Shown here: positions 56,228 to 64,000 of the stretch, piece by piece | Layout of the letters: each line of letters starts with the position of its first letter | Position numbering within the stretch: the stretch's first letter is position 1 | Assembly (NCBI RefSeq): GCF_022758885.1 | Contig: NZ_JALEBH010000001.1 | Span: 1,178,001-1,242,000 of the forward strand | Direction: 5' to 3' | Source: Sphingobium sp. BYY-5 | Lineage (GTDB): Bacteria > Pseudomonadota > Alphaproteobacteria > Sphingomonadales > Sphingomonadaceae | Length of the DNA stretch: 64,000 bases | Translations under genes and position numbers: made by a program | The notes under the pieces: model-generated | Database searches by the model: none | What the model saw: the letters and a program-made list of their open reading frames with translations, nothing else | What the model was told of the DNA's origin: nothing

Positions 56228-56791
56228 ATGGCTCTCATCAACACCCCCCTGAAGCCCTTCACGGCCACCGCCTACAAGGAAGGCAAGTTCGTCGACGTCA
56301 CCGATGCCGATGTTAAGGGCAAGTGGGCCGTCTTCTTCTTCTATCCCGCCGACTTCACCTTCGTCTGCCCGACCGAGCTGGAAGACCTGGCCGACATCTA
56401 TCCGACCCTTCAGAAGCTGGGCGTGGAAGTCTATTCGGTGTCGACCGACACCCATTTCAGCCACAAGGCCTGGCACGACACCTCGCCCGCGATCGGCAAG
56501 ATCAACTATTATATGGTTGGTGACCAGAACCACGCGCTGGCAACCCAGTTCGACGTTCTGCGCGAAGGCGTTGGCCTGGCGGACCGTGGCACCTTCGTGC
56601 TCGATCCCGAAGGCGTGATCCAACTCGTCGAAATCACTCCTGAGGGCGTGGGTCGCAATGCGGCAGAACTGCTCCGCAAGGTGAAGGCGTTGCAATATTG
56701 GGCCAGCCACCCCGGTGAAGTGTGCCCGGCTAAGTGGGAAGAGGGCGAAGCCACCCTTGCGCCCTCGCTCGACCTCGTCGGCAAGATTTAA
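56228..56791 (+). CDS. ahpC: Peroxiredoxin, alkyl hydroperoxide reductase C
   Basis: This 187-aa typical 2-Cys peroxiredoxin reduces hydrogen peroxide and organic peroxides. The peroxidatic Cys is in [20 protein letters not shown] and the resolving Cys is in [10 protein letters not shown] near residue 167. GAGG lies before the ATG at 56228; an in-frame ATG at 56207 is less likely. It is followed by a strong terminator and then ahpF, its electron donor. Confidence 0.97.
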   Translation: MALINTPLKPFTATAYKEGKFVDVTDADVKGKWAVFFFYPADFTFVCPTELEDLADIYPTLQKLGVEVYSVSTDTHFSHKAWHDTSPAIGKINYYMVGDQNHALATQFDVLREGVGLADRGTFVLDPEGVIQLVEITPEGVGRNAAELLRKVKALQYWASHPGEVCPAKWEEGEATLAPSLDLVGKI

Positions 56792-56805
56792 GACCTAGTT
56801 AGGCA

Positions 56806-56850
56806 CCTGCCGGACCGGGTCGAGATAACTCCCTGGTCCGGCAGGATTTT
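56806..56850 (+). terminator. Terminator after ahpC
   Basis: CCTGCCGGACC (56806-56816) pairs perfectly with GGTCCGGCAGG (56835-56845), followed by ATTTTAT. It would allow much more ahpC than ahpF transcript. Confidence 0.85.
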
Positions 56851-57019
56851 ATACAGAATTTCATCGCTGTGCTGAGTGCAGGGTCTTCGGGTCGCACCGC
56901 CCCCCGCGACATCATAGCCTTTTATTGTCACATCGGTGACACGGAAAACCGGTTCCAACTTTTCCGCCCGATGCTTCTGCGTGCCCAGAGCCGGCGCGCC
57001 CAACCCATGGAGACACAAG

Positions 57020-58600
57020 ATGTTGGACGCAAATCTCAAGGGCCAGCTCAAGGCCTATATGGCGAACATCACACAGCCGATCGAACTGGCGGCGTCACTG
57101 GACGACAGCGCGAAATCGCATGAGCTCAAGGAACTGCTGAACGAAATTGCCGAGCTTTCGGACAAGGTCAGCGTGACGGACGGCTCCGACAAGCGCAAGC
57201 CCAGCTTCATGATCCGCCGCGTTGGCACCGATATCGGCGTGACCTTCGCCGGCATTCCGATGGGCCACGAGTTCACGTCGCTGGTGCTGGCGCTGCTACA
57301 GGTCGGCGGCCATCCGTCCAAGGCCGCGCAGGATATCATCCAGCAGGTCAAGGATCTGGACGGCGACTTCGCCTTCGAAACCTATTTCTCGCTTTCCTGC
57401 CAGAACTGCCCCGACGTTGTGCAGGCACTCAATCTGATGAGCGTGCTCAATCCCCGGATCAGCCATGTCGCCATCGACGGCGGCCTGTTCAAGGAGGAGG
57501 TCGATGCGCGCAAGATCATGGCGGTGCCGACCGTCTTCCTGAACGGCCAACCCTTCGGCCAGGGCCGGATGGAACTGGAGCAGATCGTCGCCAAGATCGA
57601 CAGCGGCGCCGAAGCCCGCGCGGCGGAGAAGATCGAGGCGCAGGACCCGTTCGAGGTGCTGGTGATCGGCGGCGGCCCCGCCGGCGCTGCGGCGGCCATC
57701 TATTCAGCGCGCAAGGGCATCCGCACCGGCGTCGCGGCGGAGCGTTTCGGCGGCCAGGTGCTCGACACCATGGATATCGAGAATTTCATCTCGGTCAGCC
57801 GCACCGAAGGGCCGAAGCTCGCCAGCGCCCTCGAAGCCCACGTCAAGGATTATGACGTCGAGATCATGAACCTTCAGCGGGCGGCCAAGCTGATCCCGGC
57901 CAGGACCGAGGGAGGCTATCATGAAGTCGTGCTGGAAAATGGCGCGTCCCTCAAGGGCCGGACACTCATCCTGTCCACCGGCGCCCGCTGGCGGCAGATG
58001 GGCGTACCCGGCGAAGAGGAATATCGCAACAAGGGCGTGGCCTATTGCCCGCATTGCGACGGCCCGCTGTTCAAGGGCAAGCGCGTGGCGGTGATCGGCG
58101 GCGGCAATAGCGGCGTGGAGGCGGCAATCGACCTGGCCGGCATCGTCGCCCATGTCACGCTGGTCGAATTTGACAGCCAGTTGCGCGCCGACGCGGTGTT
58201 GCAGCGCAAGCTCGCCAGCCTACCCAACGTCAAGATCATCACTTCGGCCCTAACGACCAAGGTGGAGGGCAATGGCGAGCGCGTGACCGGCCTGTCCTAC
58301 AAGGATCGCAACCACGGCACCGAGCATGATGTCGAGCTGGAGGGCATTTTCGTCCAGATCGGGCTGGTCCCGAACACCGAATGGTTGAAGGACAGCATCG
58401 CCCTCTCCACCCGTGGCGAGATCGAGATCGATGCGCGCGGCGAAACCAGCCAGCCGGGCATTTTCGCCGCGGGTGACTGCACGACCGTGCCGTACAAGCA
58501 GATCGTGATCGCCATGGGCGCGGGGTCTACGGCGGCGCTGTCCGCTTTCGACTATCTCATCCGCCTGCCGGCAAGCGAGGAAGTCGCCGTAGCGGCCTGA
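57020..58600 (+). CDS. ahpF: Alkyl hydroperoxide reductase F subunit
   Basis: This 526-aa NADH-dependent flavoprotein passes electrons to AhpC. It has an N-terminal tandem thioredoxin-fold domain with [15 protein letters not shown] (CxxC), FAD motif [20 protein letters not shown], redox pair [15 protein letters not shown] motif [19 protein letters not shown] and C-terminal FAD contact [20 protein letters not shown]. The ATG at 57020 is preceded by GGAGACAC. Length is standard for AhpF. Confidence 0.96.
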   Translation: MLDANLKGQLKAYMANITQPIELAASLDDSAKSHELKELLNEIAELSDKVSVTDGSDKRKPSFMIRRVGTDIGVTFAGIPMGHEFTSLVLALLQVGGHPSKAAQDIIQQVKDLDGDFAFETYFSLSCQNCPDVVQALNLMSVLNPRISHVAIDGGLFKEEVDARKIMAVPTVFLNGQPFGQGRMELEQIVAKIDSGAEARAAEKIEAQDPFEVLVIGGGPAGAAAAIYSARKGIRTGVAAERFGGQVLDTMDIENFISVSRTEGPKLASALEAHVKDYDVEIMNLQRAAKLIPARTEGGYHEVVLENGASLKGRTLILSTGARWRQMGVPGEEEYRNKGVAYCPHCDGPLFKGKRVAVIGGGNSGVEAAIDLAGIVAHVTLVEFDSQLRADAVLQRKLASLPNVKIITSALTTKVEGNGERVTGLSYKDRNHGTEHDVELEGIFVQIGLVPNTEWLKDSIALSTRGEIEIDARGETSQPGIFAAGDCTTVPYKQIVIAMGAGSTAALSAFDYLIRLPASEEVAVAA

Positions 58601-58627
58601 CCCAGCACCGCAAAATGGGAAGCAGCG

Positions 58628-58665
58628 AAGCGGCCAATCCGGTGACGGGTCGGCCGCTTTTTTTC
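58628..58665 (+). terminator. Terminator after ahpF
   Basis: AAGCGGCC (58628-58635) pairs with GGCCGCTT (58652-58659) and runs into a T-tract, TTTTTTT, 28 bases past the ahpF stop. Confidence 0.85.
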
Positions 58666-58705
58666 ATGTGTTGGGGAGACGGAAGTAGCTGGTTCTGAGA
58701 TATAA

Positions 58706-58828
58706 GCCCCTCCCTTCCAGGGAGGGGTTGGGGTGGGTGCGAGCGAAGCGAGCTTCCAATCTATCGATGGCGGAACGCCGCTGACGCGGCGTACCCACCC
58801 CCCGGCCCCTCCATGAAAGGGAGGGGAG
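58706..58828. repeat. Intergenic palindromic element, second copy type
   Basis: CCCCTCCCTTCCAGGGAGGG at the left and CCCCTCCATGAAAGGGAGGG at the right are inverted arms. Between them GGGGTGGGT pairs with ACCCACCCC. It fills most of the 329-base gap between ahpF and roxA and resembles the element at 51617-51740. Confidence 0.7.
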
Positions 58829-58929
58829 AAAGTAGGTCCGCTCTTCGCCGAACACTCCCGCCTCACTTTGACAGAACCGCTGCGGAACGGCAAAGCCATG
58901 CCCGCCCCCTCTCCTCGCCGCGAGTATCC

Positions 58930-60087
58930 ATGCAGCTTTCCGATTTCGACATCGATCTTTTCCTGCGCGATTATTGGCAGAAGAAGCCGCTGCTTATCCG
59001 CAATCCATGGGCGAAGTGGCGCAATGTGCTGGAGCCGGACGAACTGGCCGGCCTCGCGTGCGAAGAGGGCATCGAATCACGCCTGATCGTCCAGTCGGGC
59101 GAGACCTGGGTGCTCGAACATGGTCCCTTTGCCGAGGACCGATTCAGCCAGCTCGACGGCGCGCCCTGGACCCTGCTGGTGCAGGCGGTCGATCATTATG
59201 CGCCCGATGTCGCCGCGCTGCTTGATCCGTTCCGCTTCATCCCCAACTGGCGCATCGACGATGTAATGGTCAGCTATGCGACCGACGGTGGCGGCGTGGG
59301 GCCGCATTTCGACCAATACGACGTGTTCCTGATCCAGGGGCTGGGCAAGCGCCGCTGGCGCGTGGGCGACCAGTGCGACCGGACCACGCCGCTGCGTCCG
59401 CATGACGACCTGCGTCTGTTGACCGATTTCGAGGCGACGGGCGAGTGGGTGCTGGAGCCGGGCGATATCCTCTATGTTCCGCCCGGCGTCGCTCATGACG
59501 GCGTGGCCGTGGGCGATGATTGCATGACCTATTCGATCGGATTTCGTGCACCGTCGCGCCCGGATATGCTCATGGAGTGGGCCGAGCATCTGGTCGATGG
59601 CATGGCCGATGATGATCTTTATGTCGATCCCGACCTCAAGGCGGCGGGCAATCCCGGCGAGATCGCGCCGTCGGCCATCGACCGTCTGCACGCCATGGCC
59701 GTCGAAAAACTGCTGGACCGGGACGCCTTCGCCCGCTGGTTCGGCCAGCACAGCAGCACGCCCAAATATGCCGATGCCGACTGGCGCCCGGACGAACCGA
59801 TCACGATCGAGGAACTGCAGGCCCTTGCCAGAGACGGCGCGACGCTGGCGCGCAACCCGGCCAGCCGCTTCGCCTTCCTGCGGCAAAATGACGGCGTCCT
59901 GCTGCTGTTCGCCGACGGCAGCGCCTTCCCGTGCAGCGGCGCCAGCGCTGCGCTGGCGGAACAGCTTTGCGCGCAGGATCATATCCTCCTCGACCCATCG
60001 CTGTCGGGGGCCATGGAAATGCTGGCGGCGCTGGTCAATCAGGGCAGTCTGGCGCCCGCTGATGATGGCGATGAGGATGGGGACTGA
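58930..60087 (+). CDS. roxA: Ribosomal protein L16 arginine hydroxylase-like JmjC oxygenase
   Basis: This 385-aa Fe(II)/2-oxoglutarate oxygenase is of the bacterial ROX (YcfD) type, which hydroxylates an Arg of L16. The JmjC iron site is in [12 protein letters not shown] (H-x-D) and the distal His in [14 protein letters not shown]-terminal winged helix-like dimerisation region follows (from about 260). The start [20 protein letters not shown] matches the family. It ends 4 bases before the pseudouridine synthase gene, so the two are co-expressed. Confidence 0.88.
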   Translation: MQLSDFDIDLFLRDYWQKKPLLIRNPWAKWRNVLEPDELAGLACEEGIESRLIVQSGETWVLEHGPFAEDRFSQLDGAPWTLLVQAVDHYAPDVAALLDPFRFIPNWRIDDVMVSYATDGGGVGPHFDQYDVFLIQGLGKRRWRVGDQCDRTTPLRPHDDLRLLTDFEATGEWVLEPGDILYVPPGVAHDGVAVGDDCMTYSIGFRAPSRPDMLMEWAEHLVDGMADDDLYVDPDLKAAGNPGEIAPSAIDRLHAMAVEKLLDRDAFARWFGQHSSTPKYADADWRPDEPITIEELQALARDGATLARNPASRFAFLRQNDGVLLLFADGSAFPCSGASAALAEQLCAQDHILLDPSLSGAMEMLAALVNQGSLAPADDGDEDGD

Positions 60088-60091
60088 CGCC

Positions 60092-60643
60092 ATGGCCCGG
60101 CTGATCCTGTTCAACAAACCCTTCAATGTGCTGACCCAGTTCACCGACCGCAGCATCGGGGCAGAGCGCCAGACGCTTTCCAATTATATCGACGTGCCTG
60201 GCGTCTATCCGGCGGGACGGCTGGACCTCGACAGTGAGGGATTGCTGCTGCTGACCGACGACGGGCGGTTGCAGGCGCGCATCGCCGATCCGCGCTTCAA
60301 GACTCCCAAAACCTATCTCGTCCAGGTCGAAGGTGACGTGCAGGAAGACGCACTCGACCAGTTGCGCAAGGGCGTGATGCTGAAGGACGGCCCGACCCTG
60401 CCGGCCGGGGCGGAGCGGATCGACGACCCGGCGCTCTGGCCGCGCGATCCGCCGGTGCGCTTCCGCAAGACGGTGCCCGACTGCTGGCTGCAACTGACGA
60501 TCCGCGAGGGCCGCAACCGGCAGGTGCGCCGGATGACGGCGGCGGTCGGCCACCCGACGCTGCGACTGGTACGCTGGCGTATCGGCGACTGGAGTATCGA
60601 CGGCTTACAGCCGGGCGAATGGCGCGAGGTACAAGCCGCTTAA
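60092..60643 (+). CDS. rRNA pseudouridine synthase (RluE/RsuA family)
   Basis: This 183-aa TruB/RsuA-type enzyme isomerises uridine in ribosomal RNA. The catalytic Asp is in [20 protein letters not shown] and the C-terminal motif is [20 protein letters not shown]. It lacks an S4 domain, as in RluE, which acts on 23S rRNA. The ATG at 60092 is 4 bases downstream of the roxA stop. Both products modify the large ribosomal subunit. Confidence 0.92.
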   Translation: MARLILFNKPFNVLTQFTDRSIGAERQTLSNYIDVPGVYPAGRLDLDSEGLLLLTDDGRLQARIADPRFKTPKTYLVQVEGDVQEDALDQLRKGVMLKDGPTLPAGAERIDDPALWPRDPPVRFRKTVPDCWLQLTIREGRNRQVRRMTAAVGHPTLRLVRWRIGDWSIDGLQPGEWREVQAA

Positions 60644-60665
60644 AGAATCGGGATCGCCTCTATCT

Positions 60666-60743
60666 CCGTTCGCCCTGAGCCTGTCGAAGGGCCTTACTTC
60701 ACTTCAAGAAAGTACGGGGCTTCGACACGCTCAGCCTGAACGG
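60666..60743. repeat. Palindromic repeat (CCTGAGCCTGTCGAAGG type)
   Basis: CCGTTCGCCCTGAGCCTGTC at the left and an inverted, slightly diverged copy ending CTCAGCCTGAACGG at the right flank a short spacer. This repeat family is frequent between convergent sphingomonad genes. Here it separates the pseudouridine synthase from the MHS transporter. Confidence 0.75.
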
Positions 60744-60765
60744 TTTCTATGTATCGCGCATTGCT

Positions 60766-62037
60766 CTAGACTCTCCCCTTCCGTCGCGCCGGCGCTGTTT
60801 CGGGCAGGGCCAGCAGCACGGGCAGGGCGCACAGCGCTACCAGCGCGATCATTGCGCCGGGCGCCAGCGTCCAGCCGGTCCGCTCGATCAGCAGATGTGA
60901 CAGCCAGGGCGTCAGGCCGCCGAACAGCGCGGTCGCGGTCGTCGCGCCCAGGGCCAGTCCGGTCAGCCGCCCCTCGCCGGGGAATTGCTCGGCGGTCGTG
61001 ACCGCCCCTACCGCGCTGACCGCCCCGCCCAGGCAGGCGAGGATGACGGCGCCGAACAAAGCTGTCCCATGCCCCTGCATCATCATCAGGAACATCGGGA
61101 TCGGCAGGCCGACGCCCAGCATGCTCAGCAGCACCAGCACCGGCCTGCGCCCGATGCGATCCGCCAGCAGGCCCGTGACGGGCGTAACCAGGATCACCGC
61201 CAGCGCCGCCGCCGTCGACAGCCACAGCGCCGCGCCCTCGTCCATGGAACCCGTCCCGGTCAGAAAGCTCGGCACATAGGTGATGCCGACATAATAGGTG
61301 ATCGACCCCAGCGCCGATATGGCGAAACCGCGTCCGATCGCCGCGCGATGATGGCGCAAACTCGCGCGCAGCGGATGACGCGGCACGCTGTCCATCGCCT
61401 GCTGGCGGATGAAGTCGGGCGATTCCTCCATGGTCGACCGCGCAAGCAATATCAGCCCCGCCATCCCCGCGCCGACGAAGAAGGGAATACGCCACCCCCA
61501 TGATTCCAGACTGGCATTGTCGAGCGAGGCGACGGTCAGCGCCGCGATGCCGGCCGCCAGCAGCGCACCCACTTCGCTGGCAGCCGAGGCGAGCGAGGTG
61601 ACGAAGCCGCGGCGCGGCGCGCTTGCCCCTTCCATCAGATAGGCGACGACACCGGTATATTCGCCTCCAACCGAGAAGGCCATCAGGCAGCGCAGCGCCA
61701 GCAGCATCCATCCCGCCGCCGGTCCCGCCTGCGCATGGGTGGGAAGCAGCGCCGTCGCCAGCATGGCGGCGGTCATCATCCCCATCGACAGCAACATGGT
61801 CAGGCGGCGACCATGGCGATCCCCGATATGACCGAAGACGATCGCGCCCAGCGGCCGCATGGCATAGGCGAGGGCGAATCCCGCCAACGCCTCCCCCAAA
61901 CCCGCTGCACCGCCGCCGAAAAAGATACGCGACAGCAGCGTCGCCAGATAGAGATAGAGGGTGAAATCATACCATTCGACGATGGTGGAGAAGGTCGCCA
62001 CGGCCAGCGATCGCTTGGACATATGACTGGCCTGCAT
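60766..62037 (-). CDS. MHS-family MFS transporter (ProP/KgtP-like)
   Basis: This 423-aa protein has 12 transmembrane helices. The N-terminus is ATFSTIVEWYDFTLYLYLAT, the classic metabolite:H+ symporter opening. The loop 2-3 motif is GHIGDRHGRRLTML and the C-terminal-half motif is LADRIGRRPVLVLL. It imports an organic acid or osmolyte with protons; the substrate cannot be told. An ATG at 62022 is an alternative start. Confidence 0.9.
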   Translation of the reverse strand: MQASHMSKRSLAVATFSTIVEWYDFTLYLYLATLLSRIFFGGGAAGLGEALAGFALAYAMRPLGAIVFGHIGDRHGRRLTMLLSMGMMTAAMLATALLPTHAQAGPAAGWMLLALRCLMAFSVGGEYTGVVAYLMEGASAPRRGFVTSLASAASEVGALLAAGIAALTVASLDNASLESWGWRIPFFVGAGMAGLILLARSTMEESPDFIRQQAMDSVPRHPLRASLRHHRAAIGRGFAISALGSITYYVGITYVPSFLTGTGSMDEGAALWLSTAAALAVILVTPVTGLLADRIGRRPVLVLLSMLGVGLPIPMFLMMMQGHGTALFGAVILACLGGAVSAVGAVTTAEQFPGEGRLTGLALGATTATALFGGLTPWLSHLLIERTGWTLAPGAMIALVALCALPVLLALPETAPARRKGRV

Positions 62038-62105
62038 CGACGCGCCCCTTTCTGATTTCTATCCGCTATCGTGCGGAGAAAGCCGGAAAAGGGCAAATGT
62101 TTCGC

Positions 62106-62750
62106 TTATCTCCGCATATGCGGTGTGAAGATGGCCGGATCGACCTCCAGCATCGGCACGCTGTCCTCATGCCGATCGGGCAGCGCAACGCTTCGTCCGC
62201 GCGCGGGGCCAATGCTTACCACCGTGCTGCCGGGATCGCTCACCACCAGCGGGTCGAGCTTGAGCGCGGCGGTGAGCCGCGCCTGCGTCACCTCGACCTG
62301 GGTGCCGATCTTCGTCAGCATGAAGAGCTGGCGCGCGAAGGCATAGGGCAGGCGAATGCAGCCATGGCTGGCCGGATAGCCCGGATTATGCCCGGCATGC
62401 AGCGCGATCCCGTCCCAGGTCAGCCGCTGCATGAAGGGCATGGGCGCGTTGCTGTACAGGTTGGACCGGTGCCATTGCCGCTTTTGCAGGATCGGATATT
62501 CGCCGACCGGGGTGCGATGCCCCTTCATGCCGGTCGATACGCTCGCCACGCCGATCAGCCGGTCGCCGCTATAGACATGGACCCGCTGTTTCTCGATGCT
62601 GATGACCATGTAGAGCGGGCCGCCACCCGCCCCGTCCTCCAGCCAGCGAAAGCCGCCCGGCACCGGCGCTATCTCCGCCTCGGCCCTCACCTGCGTCGGC
62701 AGGACCAGGACGAGAAGGAGCGCCAACAGGGAACACAAAGGCTTATACAT
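62106..62750 (-). CDS. L,D-transpeptidase (YkuD domain)
   Basis: This 214-aa protein has a signal peptide ending VRAEA near residue 25. The catalytic block is HAGHNPGYPASHGCIRLPYA with Cys in SHGCIRLP. It makes 3-3 cross-links in peptidoglycan or attaches proteins to it. The N-terminal part MVISIEKQRVHVYSGDRLIG is the YkuD beta-sheet. It lies alone between the MHS transporter and rnhB. Confidence 0.92.
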   Translation of the reverse strand: MYKPLCSLLALLLVLVLPTQVRAEAEIAPVPGGFRWLEDGAGGGPLYMVISIEKQRVHVYSGDRLIGVASVSTGMKGHRTPVGEYPILQKRQWHRSNLYSNAPMPFMQRLTWDGIALHAGHNPGYPASHGCIRLPYAFARQLFMLTKIGTQVEVTQARLTAALKLDPLVVSDPGSTVVSIGPARGRSVALPDRHEDSVPMLEVDPAIFTPHMRR

Positions 62751-62897
62751 AAGCCTTTCTTAACCATGATCTGCACCAGTGCCAGCCTGTCCGCAAAGCC
62801 CCCGCAGCAATGGTCCCGGCTTGGGACAGGTGCAAATCCCTGCGCCTGGCGCCGACCGACATTCAAGTTGAAGCGAAAGCCTCATTCCCATTTTCAG

Positions 62898-62981
62898 CGT
62901 CATGCCGGACTTGATCCGGCATCCAGGACGACAAAGGGTGGCACCTTCGACTCTGGATGCCGGATCAAGTCCGGCATGACG
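62898..62981. repeat. Perfect 29-bp inverted repeat
   Basis: The arms at 62898-62926 and 62953-62981 are exact inverted copies starting CGTCATGCCGGACTTGATCC. The 26-base spacer is unique. It lies between the L,D-transpeptidase and rnhB genes in a 269-base gap that shows no gene. The GTCATGCCGG core is a common alphaproteobacterial intergenic repeat. Confidence 0.85.
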
Positions 62982-63019
62982 GCTCAGGAAGCGCCTGAAA
63001 CGGAGAATGTCGACCCGCC

Positions 63020-63619
63020 CTAGATCAGGGTGAGTTGCGCTACCGGCGCGAAGCTGCGGCGGTGAAGCGGTGTCGGGCCATGTTCGCGCAGCGCAGCGAG
63101 ATGTTTCGCGCTGCCATAGCCCTTGTTACTCTCCCACCCATAGTGCGGATGGTCGGCTGCCGCCGCGATCATCATCCGGTCGCGCTCCTCCTTGGCGAGG
63201 ATGGACGCGGCCGCGATCGACAGGCATTTGGCGTCGCCCTCCACGATCGCGGTAGAAGCCCAGCGCCATTTGGGGCAACGATTGCCGTCGACCAGCACAT
63301 GGGCGCAGTCATGGGCCAGCGCCTCGACCGCGCGGGTCATCGCCAGCATCGTTGCCCAGAGGATGTTGATTTCGTCAATCTCCTCGACGCTCGCCATGCC
63401 TATGGCCCAGCACAAGGCGCGGGCCTTGATCTCGCCCTCCAGCACAGCGCGTTTCTTCGCGCTTAGCTGCTTGGAATCGTTGAGACCATCGGGGCAATCC
63501 TCCGCGCGCAAGATGACGGCGGCGGCGACCACCGGCCCGGCCAGCGGTCCCCTGCCCGCTTCGTCAACCCCGGCGACCAGACCGGGATGATGCAGCAATT
63601 CGTGGGAGAAATCAGGCAT
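63020..63619 (-). CDS. rnhB: Ribonuclease HII
   Basis: This 199-aa enzyme removes ribonucleotides from DNA-RNA hybrids. The acidic active site includes [15 protein letters not shown] (DEAG), Asp in VLVDGNRCP and [20 protein letters not shown]. The start at 63619 overlaps the stop of thiD by 8 bases, so the two form an operon. Confidence 0.95.
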   Translation of the reverse strand: MPDFSHELLHHPGLVAGVDEAGRGPLAGPVVAAAVILRAEDCPDGLNDSKQLSAKKRAVLEGEIKARALCWAIGMASVEEIDEINILWATMLAMTRAVEALAHDCAHVLVDGNRCPKWRWASTAIVEGDAKCLSIAAASILAKEERDRMMIAAAADHPHYGWESNKGYGSAKHLAALREHGPTPLHRRSFAPVAQLTLI

Positions 63620-64000
63620 AAGCGTGGAACCCGAAGGGCGCGCCCATCGGGCCATGACCAGCGCCAAAGCCGGGCGCCAGCCTCAGCGCTTCACGCACAT
63701 ATTTGCGCCCGCGCTCTATCGCTTCGATCAGGTCCAGCCCCTGCCCCAGCCCCGTCGCTATGGCGCTGGCCAAGGTGCAACCCGTGCCATGGGTATGCGG
63801 CGTGTCGATGCGCATGTTGCTCCATGCCTTGAGTACGCCTGTTGGCGCCAGCAACCGATCCGTCAGCATTGGACCTTCGCCATGGCCACCCTTGGCAAGG
63901 ATGTGGGTGCCAAAACGAACGGCAATCTCTTCACCGCCCAGCGCCGCCAGTTCCGGAATATTGGGCGTCACCAACGTGGCGATCGCCATCAGCTTTTCGA
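63612..64000 (-). CDS. thiD: Hydroxymethylpyrimidine/phosphomethylpyrimidine kinase (3' part)
   Basis: The C-terminal 129 residues are present; the gene runs off the window end. [12 protein letters not shown] (ribokinase-fold phosphate contact) and [20 protein letters not shown] (anion hole and catalytic Asp/Gly) identify ThiD, which phosphorylates HMP and HMP-P in thiamine synthesis. It overlaps rnhB by 8 bases. Confidence 0.9.
   Translation of the reverse strand, partial: EKLMAIATLVTPNIPELAALGGEEIAVRFGTHILAKGGHGEGPMLTDRLLAPTGVLKAWSNMRIDTPHTHGTGCTLASAIATGLGQGLDLIEAIERGRKYVREALRLAPGFGAGHGPMGAPFGFHAYA

Overview
The window looks like a chromosome segment of a sphingomonad (Sphingomonadaceae, probably close to Sphingobium). 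The support is high GC, two TonB-dependent receptors with catabolic genes, a sphingomonad-type S24 peptidase, the Anbu/alpha-E/ATP-grasp/transglutaminase cluster, and short palindromic repeats of the kind common in this family. The genus is inferred from gene content and style, not from a marker gene.

Layout. (1) 1-10.1 kb is a polysaccharide locus: the tail of an upstream gene, a secreted carboxylesterase, a GH30 endo-1,6-galactanase-like enzyme, a FadR-type GntR regulator with palindromic operator candidates, a TonB receptor and a secreted GH2 beta-galactosidase. Together they fit uptake and breakdown of a galactan or arabinogalactan. (2) 10.3-15.2 kb holds a GNAT protein and a four-gene minus-strand operon: ATP-grasp, alpha-E, transglutaminase and Anbu protease. 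(3) A CAU-anticodon tRNA lies at 15494-15570. (4) 15.6-48.7 kb is a probable genomic island. The last 15 bases of the tRNA recur at 48697-48711, but no integrase is visible. The first part (15.8-18.8 kb) carries regulators, small membrane proteins, an S24 peptidase and a thermonuclease. Then comes an IS3-family element split by an IS256-family element that has a 9-bp target duplication.

The body of the island (21.8-48.3 kb) is a large catabolic region. It has an amidohydrolase, a TonB receptor, a lipase-like hydrolase, an MFS transporter, four SDR oxidoreductases, a DUF1445 hydro-lyase and a phytanoyl-CoA-dioxygenase-like enzyme. It also has a Rieske oxygenase coupled to a glutamine-synthetase-like ligase, a LOG protein, an aldehyde dehydrogenase, a DUF3830 protein, a MetC-like lyase, an IPNS-like oxygenase coupled to HyuA and HyuB, a LysR regulator and an allantoinase/hydantoinase-like enzyme. 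I do not recognise this set as a described pathway. It suggests oxidative and hydrolytic dismantling of an imported nitrogen-containing, probably cyclic amide or ureide, compound. Three of its divergent promoters share paired GCAAC half-sites separated by exactly 16 bases.

(5) 48.8-64 kb is ordinary chromosome: ferredoxin reductase-like protein, 2'-5' RNA ligase family, mltG, fabF, acpP, a GT87-like membrane protein, a lipoprotein, a TetR regulator, ahpC-ahpF, an L16 arginine hydroxylase next to an rRNA pseudouridine synthase, an MHS transporter, an L,D-transpeptidase, rnhB and the 3' part of thiD. Several rho-independent terminator hairpins and palindromic repeats lie between genes.
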